From Ixodes scapularis (taxonomy: Eukaryota > Arthropoda > Arachnida > Ixodida > Ixodidae), in NCBI RefSeq assembly GCF_016920785.2, contig NW_024609835.1, positions 178,309,109 to 178,373,108 of the forward strand: a DNA stretch of 64,000 bases. Direction: 5' to 3'. This document shows positions 34,922 to 43,689 of the stretch, piece after piece (the stretch's first letter is position 1; each line of letters starts with the position of its first letter). The notes beneath the pieces were generated by a model that did not search any database, was not told the origin of the DNA, and saw nothing but the letters and a program-made list of their open reading frames with translations. Both the position numbers and the translations under genes were made by a program.

Positions 34922-35454
34922 TGTTGTAAGTTTGAACTCTGACTCGGAGCTCGGGAGGGCAAGAAACAGAAAAACCGACAACGAGATGGCGATAAATCTC
35001 ACGTGGTACGGCGCAGCGTAAGAACGTAAACAGACAAGACGAAAAATAAGCACACACAAAGAGAAAACACCGATCACGAGGAAAGCACGTGGATGCTCGG
35101 GTAACCTCGACTGGCACCTGACGGACTGAGCTTTGCCCGCGGCCTCACGTCATGTTTACACCAGCTCGGGCGAACTTGAGCAAGACGAGATGCCTGCCGC
35201 CGCCATCAACCATCTGGGGGTGCGAAGAAGCGGACGGGAAAAGAAGCGGAATTTGAAACGTCGGTGAGAGGAGAGAGAAGGAAGACGCGAGCAACAGCCA
35301 CAGCCCGGTGTGGGAACAAGAGAGATCGAAAACGAGCGCCCCGAAAGAAGCCACGCAAAAAGAACTCTTCTGTGTTTAACGAAGCTTAAGTTGTAGATTA
35401 GACTAATAAACAGTTCGTATTGGGTTTAAACCTTGCGGTTGTCATTTTACAACA
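34922..35454 (+). repeat. 5' LTR of BEL/Pao element
   Basis: The LTR is 533 bp, starts TGTTGTAA and ends TTACAACA, an 8 bp terminal inverted repeat with canonical TG/CA ends. It appears identical to the 3' LTR by base-by-base reading. An AATAAA-type sequence, ACTAATAAACAG, near 35402-35413 could serve as polyadenylation signal. The first-strand promoter position was not determined. Confidence 0.95.
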
Positions 35455-35462
35455 AAACTTTC

Positions 35463-35482
35463 TGGTGCCGAAACCCGGGATT
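35463..35482 (+). other. Primer binding site, tRNA-Phe type
   Basis: TGGTGCCGAAACCCGGGATT is complementary to the 3' end of animal tRNA-Phe including the added CCA, as I recall that tRNA (acceptor strand beginning GCCGAAA). It starts 8 bases after the 5' LTR. Comparison with the host tRNA set would confirm it. Confidence 0.75.
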
Positions 35483-35509
35483 AACCGCCAACGCAACCCC
35501 CGAACGAAA

Positions 35510-38500
35510 ATGGCAACTCAAGCTACAATCGACCGACTGAGACGCAGAAGAGCAGTGGTCCGAACGTCAACAACGAAACTCCTGAACGAAATCGACGTTC
35601 TGCTGGCCACGGAAGACACGCATACGGGTGAGCTTCAAGAAAAGTTTGAACTTCTGGTGTCCAGAGAATCAACGTTAAAGGAACTGGACCGTGAGATGGA
35701 AGCAGTGGTGGACTGCGAATCGATAGAAGAGGAGATGACAGGCGCGGAAGTTTACCATGAAAGAATCAGCGTAACGAAGACGCGATTGCGAAACAAGCTG
35801 ACTGAACGTGAACAAGCCGCTGCCAGGTTATCTTTGATGCAGAACACGGCCGTCAAAATTATCGCAAATCAAGGACGGATGACTACGACAGTGAAGCTCC
35901 CGAAACTTGAGATAACGAAATTCCAAGGGGACATACGAGCATGGCAAGGATTTTGGAGCCAATTTGACTGCACCATTCACCAGAACGAAACTCTCTCGGA
36001 AATCGACAAGTTCAAGTACCTCAAAAGCTACCTGACCGGAAAAGCTGCTGCGGCAATTGAGGGACTCGCCGTTACTGCCGAGAACTATAAAGTTTCAATC
36101 GACCTCCTGAAGGAAAGATTTGGTCAACAGGAGCTGATCATCGAAAGCCATCTGTCACGGCTTCTAGAGATCAAACCAGTCCATGACTCCAGGAACGTCA
36201 ATGCGCTCAGAGCGTTATACGATGAAGGGGAGACGGGAATTCGAAGTCTTAACGCCCTGGGGGTTCAATCGGATACCTATGGAACGATGCTCCTTACCGT
36301 TCTTCGAAAGGTCGTGCCGGCCGATCTGAGCCTGGAGTACAACCGGAGGTGCGCCTCACGAACAGCGACAAAGCACAACGACCTGAGAGACTTTCTGGAC
36401 TTCCTGAAAATCGAGATAGAAAGCCGAGAAAGAAGCTTATATGGGTCAGGACATTCCGTGCCACGAACCGAGGATCAAAGAAGCTTTCGTGCAAGGAGAG
36501 ATCAGCAGAGTCGTTATCCTCCTTCTGCATCTGTACTTACAACAGCAGCAGGCCTGGATGAAAAGAACTGTGTGTTCTGCAAATCAGGTGCTCATCTGAC
36601 TGCGGACTGCACATCCTCAATGACCAACGACGAACGCAAGCGTGTTCTGAAGGCTGAAAACCGATGTTATCGTTGCACCAAGAAAAACCATCGAGCAAAG
36701 GATTGCAGAAGTGCAAAGTGGCTGAAGTGTGCGCAGTGTGCAGGGAGACACGCAAGTGCCATGTGCGACCCGAACTTCAAGCCTCAGCATAAGACTACGG
36801 TACAAGAAATGGCGAACACCGGTGAAACATCAACTTCGGAAGGAACGACACTCCAGTCAACGCTCAAGATAACAAACTCAGAAAGGAACAGGGGAAAGCG
36901 AGTACTTTTGCAGACCGCTCAAGCCTGGGCAGAAGGTGAAAAAGAGCGTTGCCGGATTAGACTTCTCATCGACGGAGGAAGCCAGCGGACTTTTATTCGC
37001 CAAACCGTTTCCAAGAGGCTTCACCTGAAGGAACTGGGTGAGGAGGACTTGACGATTTTCACGTTTGGAGACGCAGCAACAAAAACGAAATGCAAGCGAG
37101 TGGAACTGTGGCTCCGCAGCCAATACGACAGAAGATGCGTAAAAATAGAAGCCCTCGAGGTTCCTCACATCTGCTCAGATGTCATGAACAACCCCTCCGA
37201 GGAACTGCGGGGGCTGCCTGACGATATGAACCTCGCGGACGTGGAGCTCTGGGGCAATCCATGCGAGGAGGGAATCAGCCTTCTCATCGGAGCCGATCAC
37301 TTCTGGGACATTGTGAACGGCGGAGTCAAGCGCTTAGATGGGAAGCTGATGGCAGTCGACACCATCCTCGGGTGGACACTTCAGGGACCCGTTACCTCTA
37401 CTTTTGCGACAATCTACTCGCCAACAACTGGAGTGATGAGGGTGACTGTGTCCGATACAAACGACGCGGAAATTTCGGCTCAGCTCAGATCATTCTGGGA
37501 ACTTGAGCACATTGGAATAGCTGACAACGTAACGAAGACTTCAGAGACGAAATTGCTCAGCGAATTCAAGAAATCCGTGAAGTTTGAGAACGAACGGTAC
37601 CAAGTTTCACTGCCATGGAACGAGAAGGTTGACACGCTTAAGGACAACAAAGAAATCGCGCAGAAAAGGCTTCGGTCCTTAACGGCACGACTCAACAAGA
37701 ACGACACGCTCATGCAAGAGTATGAAAAGGCGATCCGTGAATACCTCAAAAATGGGTTCGCTGAAAGCGTAAAAGAGAACGAAAAGGCCAAGAACCCGGT
37801 TTACTACATGCCACATCAAGCGGTGATACGACAGGACAGTCAAACAACAAAACTCCGAGTGGTATTCGATGCGTCATCGAGCGCTGAAGGATGTTCATCG
37901 TTGAACGACACCTTGTGTAGTGGACCAAACTTGAACCCTGACCTGCCTGACTTGCTGATCAAGTTCCGCACCCACAACGTCGCCATCGTAGCGGACATTG
38001 AAAAGGCCTTTTTGCAAGTCGCACTCCCCGAAGAAGACCGAGACGCCCTCCGTTTTCTCTGGTATGAGACAACGCCACAGTCTGGCCAGCCACTTCCGCC
38101 AGTCGTGACGTGGAGAATGACTCGGGTCCCATTCGGAGCGACATCCAGTCCATTTCTGCTAGCCGCAACGCTCAGACACCATTTTGAAGTCTTGAAAGAT
38201 GAGTACCCCACCACCTCAAATATTTTGAGTGAGCACATGTACGTCGACGATCTTGTGACAGGTGCCCGCAATCTAGAGGAGGCGAAGGTTCTCGCCACTG
38301 AAGCAACGGAAATACTAAGCAAAGCAGGAATGCGACTTCGAAAGTGGAAGACAAACGAGCCAGGGCTGCTGAAAGACTTGGAAGAAAAGAACCACACTCA
38401 CGAGGATGTGTTTGAGCTCGGTGAAACAACAAAGGTACTAGGCATTACATGGGAGCCAAAGAATGACGTATTCAGGTTCGACATGAACTCCCTAATCCGC

Positions 38501-40816
38501 TTCCTGGGAACAAGGAAGGACAGCAAACGATTTGTGCTGCAAGCGTCTTCAAGGATATTTGACCCTTTGGGTTTTCTGGCACCCGCAGTAACAAGTGTGA
38601 AGATCCTGTTCCAGAGCTTGTGGGAACGAGGCGTCGACTGGGATGATAAACTGCCCGCGGATCTCCAAGAGGAGTGGGACAAATGGTGTAAAGAACTCCC
38701 CTGTTTAAAGAGTATCTCGATTCCGAGACTAATGGTCAGCGACTCCAGCAACGAACGACCAAAGACGCTCCACGTTTTCTGCGACGCGAGCCCTAAAGCA
38801 TACGGTGCTGTGGCATATATCACATCAGAAGATACAAACGGCGAGAGCAGCGTGGCCTTCGTGATGGCGAAAGCAAGGGTAGCTCCCCTCAAACGACTCA
38901 CCCTCCCGCGATTGGACCTAATGGGAGCACTGATCGGCGCTCGCTTAACGAAGTTCATCCAGGAACGACTGTGCTCATCAGACATCAAAACGTGTCTTTG
39001 GACGGACTCTAGGGTGGCGTTGCACTGGATCCGAAGCTCTGCCACCAGGTGGAAGCAGTTCGTGGCTAATCGGGTCTCGGAGATACAAGAATTGACTGAC
39101 CCAAAAGACTGGAGACACTGCCCTGGAGCGGAAAACCCAGCTGATCTATTGACACGCGGACTTCTTCCAGTGAAGCTCGTAAACAACACAACGTGGTGGA
39201 GCGGACCGAACTGGATCTTGTGCAATGAAGAAGGCTGGCCAAGTCAAGTGGAAAATGCTTGCCAGGTTGCGGACAACAAAGCAGAAGAAAGGAAGGCAAT
39301 GGTGTTACAAGTAACAGCACCAGCTCTGTTTCCAGTTTTCGACTTGGAAAGGTACAACTCGGCAACCAAGCTGATCCGCGTAACTGCCTGGATCAAACGC
39401 TTCGTGAAGAATTGTGCCAAGACAGAAGACAAACGAAGCGGACCTCTCTCAAGCGAAGAACTGATAGAAGCCGAAATTTATTGGCTTACCATTGCACAAA
39501 ACGAGACTTTTGTGCCAGAAATCACGAGCTTGCGTGAAGACAAACGAGTTGACAGGAAATCGACTCTCAGGAATTTGAACCCATTCCTGGACAGCGACGG
39601 ATTGGTTCGAGTAGGTGGACGATTGCAGCACAGTGACAACAGCGAGAATGTGAAGCACCCAATCGTCCTTACCGCCGATCACCCTTTCACCACCCTTCTC
39701 ATCGCTGGAGAACACCGTCGGCTGTTCCATGCAGGGGTTCGAGACACGTTAGGACGGCTACGGGAATGCTACTGGATCATCAGAGGACGACAAGCAGTAA
39801 AGAAAGTAATTCACAAGTGTTTCGCCTGCCGAAAACAAAGTTGCCTGCCCGCATCCGAGCCAATGGCTCCCTTACCGGCGGACCGAGTCACAAGAAGCGA
39901 CCCTTTCAGCATCACGGGAGTAGACTTCGCAGGACCTTTGATCTGCCGTCAACGGAAAGGAAGCAGCAAGTGCTACATCGCTCTATTCACGTGCGCTGTT
40001 ACACGGGCGGTCCACCTGGAGTTGGTGAGTGACCTCTCCTCCGCCACATTTTTGGTGGCTTTCAAGCGTTTTGTCGCACGACGCGGGATCAGCACGACAG
40101 TGTATTCGGACAACGCTTTAACATTCAAACGAACGTCGAAAGACCTTGAACTAATTTTCCGTGCCATCCGGTCTGAAGAAGTGCAGGCATACTTCTCGAA
40201 TCACAGAATCCGTTGGAAATTTATCGTCGAGAGGGCCGCATGGTGGGGCGGATTTTGGGAAAGAATGGTGCGATCCGTCAAGGTGTCTCTGCGCAAGGTG
40301 TTGGGACGCAGCAGCCTGGATTTTGAGGAACTAACGACTGTCCTGGCCGAGGTCGAGGCCGTCATAAATTCTCGCCCTCTGACGTACGTGTACGCAAACG
40401 CCGAGGAACCAGAGGTGCTCTCCCCAGCTCACTTCCTAGTGGGGAGGAAACTAACAAGCCTTCCGCCACATCGACTACCAACGGAAGCGCTACCAGCTGG
40501 AGATCAGCTTGCTCGAAGATGGAAATACCGCACTGCGGTGGTGAACAATTTCTGGAGACGGTGGCGGCGAGAGTATCTGCTCGAACTAAGGTCAGCGCAC
40601 CTGGTCAAACCCACTGCCTCATCGGGACTCCAAGTGGGTGACCTGGTTCTTCTAAAGGAAGACCGTCTACCAAGACACATGTGGAAAACCTGCAGAATAG
40701 AGGAGACTATTCAAGGAAGGGACGGCAGAGCAAGAGCATGTAAGCTGATCCTACCCGGGGGAGGAAGGCTGCGCCGGCCCATTCAACATCTGTACCCGTT
40801 GGAGTTAAAAGAATGA
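35510..40816 (+). CDS. BEL/Pao Gag-Pol polyprotein, intact
   Basis: The frame runs 1,768 codons from the ATG at 35510. The frame is open upstream to 35420, but that start lies inside the LTR and reads across the primer site, so it is rejected. Landmarks: a Gag region with an RAWQGFWSQF block (about 143-152); CX2CX4HX4C knuckles at 354-367 and 386-399 and a third with X3 spacing at 407-419; an aspartic protease motif LLIDGGSQRTFI (485-496), with DGG rather than the usual DSG/DTG; reverse transcriptase with VADIEKAF (about 827) and YVDD (911-914); RNase H with FCDAS (D1092) and WTDS (D1166); an integrase HHCC finger (H1402, H1407, C1437, C1440) and catalytic D1472, D1534, E1584; and a C-terminal DUF5641-like domain with GDLVLLKED. 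No stop or frameshift separates Gag from Pol. Confidence 0.97.
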   Translation: MATQATIDRLRRRRAVVRTSTTKLLNEIDVLLATEDTHTGELQEKFELLVSRESTLKELDREMEAVVDCESIEEEMTGAEVYHERISVTKTRLRNKLTEREQAAARLSLMQNTAVKIIANQGRMTTTVKLPKLEITKFQGDIRAWQGFWSQFDCTIHQNETLSEIDKFKYLKSYLTGKAAAAIEGLAVTAENYKVSIDLLKERFGQQELIIESHLSRLLEIKPVHDSRNVNALRALYDEGETGIRSLNALGVQSDTYGTMLLTVLRKVVPADLSLEYNRRCASRTATKHNDLRDFLDFLKIEIESRERSLYGSGHSVPRTEDQRSFRARRDQQSRYPPSASVLTTAAGLDEKNCVFCKSGAHLTADCTSSMTNDERKRVLKAENRCYRCTKKNHRAKDCRSAKWLKCAQCAGRHASAMCDPNFKPQHKTTVQEMANTGETSTSEGTTLQSTLKITNSERNRGKRVLLQTAQAWAEGEKERCRIRLLIDGGSQRTFIRQTVSKRLHLKELGEEDLTIFTFGDAATKTKCKRVELWLRSQYDRRCVKIEALEVPHICSDVMNNPSEELRGLPDDMNLADVELWGNPCEEGISLLIGADHFWDIVNGGVKRLDGKLMAVDTILGWTLQGPVTSTFATIYSPTTGVMRVTVSDTNDAEISAQLRSFWELEHIGIADNVTKTSETKLLSEFKKSVKFENERYQVSLPWNEKVDTLKDNKEIAQKRLRSLTARLNKNDTLMQEYEKAIREYLKNGFAESVKENEKAKNPVYYMPHQAVIRQDSQTTKLRVVFDASSSAEGCSSLNDTLCSGPNLNPDLPDLLIKFRTHNVAIVADIEKAFLQVALPEEDRDALRFLWYETTPQSGQPLPPVVTWRMTRVPFGATSSPFLLAATLRHHFEVLKDEYPTTSNILSEHMYVDDLVTGARNLEEAKVLATEATEILSKAGMRLRKWKTNEPGLLKDLEEKNHTHEDVFELGETTKVLGITWEPKNDVFRFDMNSLIRFLGTRKDSKRFVLQASSRIFDPLGFLAPAVTSVKILFQSLWERGVDWDDKLPADLQEEWDKWCKELPCLKSISIPRLMVSDSSNERPKTLHVFCDASPKAYGAVAYITSEDTNGESSVAFVMAKARVAPLKRLTLPRLDLMGALIGARLTKFIQERLCSSDIKTCLWTDSRVALHWIRSSATRWKQFVANRVSEIQELTDPKDWRHCPGAENPADLLTRGLLPVKLVNNTTWWSGPNWILCNEEGWPSQVENACQVADNKAEERKAMVLQVTAPALFPVFDLERYNSATKLIRVTAWIKRFVKNCAKTEDKRSGPLSSEELIEAEIYWLTIAQNETFVPEITSLREDKRVDRKSTLRNLNPFLDSDGLVRVGGRLQHSDNSENVKHPIVLTADHPFTTLLIAGEHRRLFHAGVRDTLGRLRECYWIIRGRQAVKKVIHKCFACRKQSCLPASEPMAPLPADRVTRSDPFSITGVDFAGPLICRQRKGSSKCYIALFTCAVTRAVHLELVSDLSSATFLVAFKRFVARRGISTTVYSDNALTFKRTSKDLELIFRAIRSEEVQAYFSNHRIRWKFIVERAAWWGGFWERMVRSVKVSLRKVLGRSSLDFEELTTVLAEVEAVINSRPLTYVYANAEEPEVLSPAHFLVGRKLTSLPPHRLPTEALPAGDQLARRWKYRTAVVNNFWRRWRREYLLELRSAHLVKPTASSGLQVGDLVLLKEDRLPRHMWKTCRIEETIQGRDGRARACKLILPGGGRLRRPIQHLYPLELKE

Positions 40817-40830
40817 CCGTGCCCGCTCAT

Positions 40831-40842
40831 TCCGGGGGAGAT
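40831..40842 (+). other. Polypurine tract
   Basis: GGGGGAGA ends one base before the 3' LTR and is the expected plus-strand primer site. Confidence 0.85.
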
Positions 40843-41375
40843 TGTTGTAAGTTTGAACTCTGACTCGGAGCTCGGGAGGGCAAGAAACAGAAAAACCGAC
40901 AACGAGATGGCGATAAATCTCACGTGGTACGGCGCAGCGTAAGAACGTAAACAGACAAGACGAAAAATAAGCACACACAAAGAGAAAACACCGATCACGA
41001 GGAAAGCACGTGGATGCTCGGGTAACCTCGACTGGCACCTGACGGACTGAGCTTTGCCCGCGGCCTCACGTCATGTTTACACCAGCTCGGGCGAACTTGA
41101 GCAAGACGAGATGCCTGCCGCCGCCATCAACCATCTGGGGGTGCGAAGAAGCGGACGGGAAAAGAAGCGGAATTTGAAACGTCGGTGAGAGGAGAGAGAA
41201 GGAAGACGCGAGCAACAGCCACAGCCCGGTGTGGGAACAAGAGAGATCGAAAACGAGCGCCCCGAAAGAAGCCACGCAAAAAGAACTCTTCTGTGTTTAA
41301 CGAAGCTTAAGTTGTAGATTAGACTAATAAACAGTTCGTATTGGGTTTAAACCTTGCGGTTGTCATTTTACAACA
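40843..41375 (+). repeat. 3' LTR of BEL/Pao element
   Basis: 533 bp with the same ends and apparently the same sequence as the 5' LTR. It starts 26 bases after the Gag-Pol stop. Confidence 0.95.
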
Positions 41376-41380
41376 CGCCT
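41376..41380 (+). repeat. Target-site duplication of the BEL element, right
   Basis: CGCCT, matching 34917-34921. Confidence 0.9.
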
Positions 41381-41412
41381 TCTACGTTCTCGTTTTTCTT
41401 TGCACACCAATA

Positions 41413-41622
41413 GACCGATGTCACCAGTCATAGCTACGGCACTGCTGCCGCAATGCACTGCGGAAACTTTAGTTTTTCAGCGCGTTAACAACCTCGCTGA
41501 AGTTCAGCGCATGCAGAGCACGAGACAGCACGAACTGCCTCGTGCACTGCCGCCCACCTCCTGCGAACTAAAGTTTTGGCGGCGACCCGCATGCGCCGAA
41601 CGCTTGGTGAGAGACCGTACGC
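41413..41622 (+). repeat. GACCGAT repeat, diverged copy (paired with 59069-59278)
   Basis: It shares with 59069-59278 AATAGACCGAT at the start, AACTTTAGT, GCACGAG, GCCTCCTG-like and GCATGCGCCGAACGCTT near the end, in the same order. The right terminal inverted repeat is damaged here (GAGAGACCGT). Confidence 0.75.
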
Positions 41623-41624
41623 TG

Positions 41625-42955
41625 CAAAGAGCGGGCCCACAGCGACGTGTTCAATTCATGCTTCGAAGCGACGGCACGAACTCCCGCTTGCAAAGCGAAG
41701 CTCTATTAGCGGTGAGATATTTTGGTGGCGCCCTCCTATGGTTCCCTCTCGTGACGTCACTACCTTGCGAACATCAAATTCAATGGTGCTTGCAATGAGC
41801 ATGGTGGAAACTTGAAATCATTGCGCTCTTAAAGCAACACTGCCAACACCTTACATTCTTATGTTTTTACATTCCTCTTATTTTCGTCAAAGATAAATCC
41901 CTTGCTGACGTCATAGTCAGCGCTGGGCCAATCGTGGAGTGCCGACCAGAGCGACACTTTTAATCGCGCACGTTGCCAATAGCCTCTGGTCGACTAAAAG
42001 TCCCTATAAGAAGTATTCACTGGCGGGCGCATCTATGTGCGTGGCTGCTGAGCGCGTGCTGACAGCGAGCTTCCACAGTTCTTTTGCAACGTCATACCGC
42101 ACCATCATGACAGCCGGTCTTAGCAGGCTATTAGTGCGAGCTCGTTCTGGGCATGCGCTCTAAACAACACCTTCAAATATGGCGTCCAGTGAATACCCAA
42201 TATCGTAACGCTCTCCGGTTTCTGACTCGCAGAATATCAATAGCGTATCATTCTAGCAATTACAATCTTCAAAAAGCTCCGCCTTGTGTCTAGAAATTAG
42301 ATTAAAAACACAAAATCGACCCACAGATATGACAATAAAAAACAACATGCCGAAATTTCCAGAAAAAAAAATAAAAAGAAAAAATTCTGCTCATGCTGTT
42401 CTCATAAAAACAACTCCAAAACTCAAATAACACCGAGTCCAAAAAAAAAAAAAAAAAACTCCTCGGGAAAGTTGTTTCTTCGATGTGAGCAGCAGGGCAA
42501 TCGCCTATCCGGGCGTGGGAAATGGTTGCGACACTGTATCCTCCCCCCTCACCCCCTTACAAAAAAGAAGAAAAAAAAACTGAAAATATATTACCAGCAC
42601 CAACATATGAGAAGACAGATGGGCATTGTTTAGAGCGCACCCATGCGAAGACGTTCCTCCTCTACACCGCCACTTCCAGCGGCAGGCTCCTGTTTCACGT
42701 TCAGAGTTTACGCGCGCACACAAAGGGAAACAACACCCAGAACAAAGCTGCCCGCCGGCGCATCGGCCTCAACGACGAAACGATTCGCGGCCTCCTATAC
42801 GCATCAGTGGCTCTGTTCGGGCGGTGGTAACAGTTCGATCTAGTCAATACCGAGGTTCTCTACTGCGGCCCTCGTTATAGTGGGATTACTTTCGTAAAGA
42901 AACTTTCATCTGCGGGCATGACACGTGTAAATATGGAAGCTGAGCAAATGATCTA
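41625..42955. other. Intergenic, nothing recognised
   Basis: Mixed sequence with poly-A runs; chance frames only. Confidence 0.4.
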
Positions 42956-42959
42956 TTAA

Positions 42960-43671
42960 GGTGAGACACTACCCAGAAAAAAACAAAATCTGCAAAAACG
43001 TTGATTTTGAAAAATTCTCTATTTATATCCGCCAACATCTAGAGACTGTTTTCCTTTTGTTTACAGTGCATAGTTATTTTTTATAAATTATTCTTTAGTA
43101 GCTAATGCTAAAGAAAAGGTAGAGAGAGGGTCGAGCACTTTGAATTAGTTTTTCTCCAATCCAGCTTTCGGCATAAATACCACCTTAATAAAACTATCGT
43201 TGCAGTACGAAACTATCGAGAGACTTAATATTTGCGGCTTATATGCCGAAATTTTATGGAGTCGGTTATTATGAACTTAGATTTTGCATTTTCATGTTCC
43301 TTTATTACGAAAAATTGTAGTTTGCGAAACTTGGTAAATGTAAAAAAAAAAAAAAATGTTTTTTCGTACAATGGTTTTTACCTGGAAATGCATATTTACT
43401 GAAATTTCTTTTCATAATAACCGGTAATAGGTATTCCAGTATTCATTCCACCAGAAATATATGTAGTTATCAACGTTATCTGTCAACGATAGATTTATTG
43501 AGCAGATATCATTCAATGCTAAGCTTTACTTCGTTTTGAGGGTATAAAATTGGTTCACAGGGCTGAAGCTTTGCAGGCCCTCCTTCTATATGGTTACAAA
43601 CACCACCTGCAAATATCACGCCAATGGAGTGAGCGGTTCAAAAGTTAACTATCCCAGGTAGTGTCACCCCC
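42960..43671. mobile_element. TTAA-flanked 712-bp TIR element
   Basis: The left end GGTGAGACACTACCCAG and the right end (reverse complement GGGGGTGACACTACCTGG) form imperfect TIRs. Both sides are flanked by TTAA (42956-42959 and 43672-43675). TTAA duplication is typical of piggyBac, but those termini normally begin with C runs, so the superfamily is left open. The interior is A/T-rich and non-coding. Confidence 0.65.
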
Positions 43672-43689
43672 TTAATCTACCGATTATGC

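Larger units (their letters stand above)
34922..41375 (+). mobile_element. Full-length BEL/Pao LTR retrotransposon
   Basis: The element is 6,454 bp: two 533 bp LTRs, a primer binding site 8 bases after the 5' LTR, a single Gag-Pol frame, a purine tract directly before the 3' LTR, and a perfect 5 bp target duplication. Protein domain order (Gag, zinc knuckles, protease, reverse transcriptase, RNase H, integrase, DUF5641-type tail) is that of the BEL/Pao clade, where integrase follows RNase H. No env frame lies after the integrase. Identical-looking LTRs and an unbroken frame point to recent insertion. Confidence 0.96.

Noticed and set aside
35420..35509. Upstream extension of the BEL frame to an ATG in the LTR
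   Set aside because: It would translate the LTR end and the primer binding site; the ATG at 35510 is the natural start.
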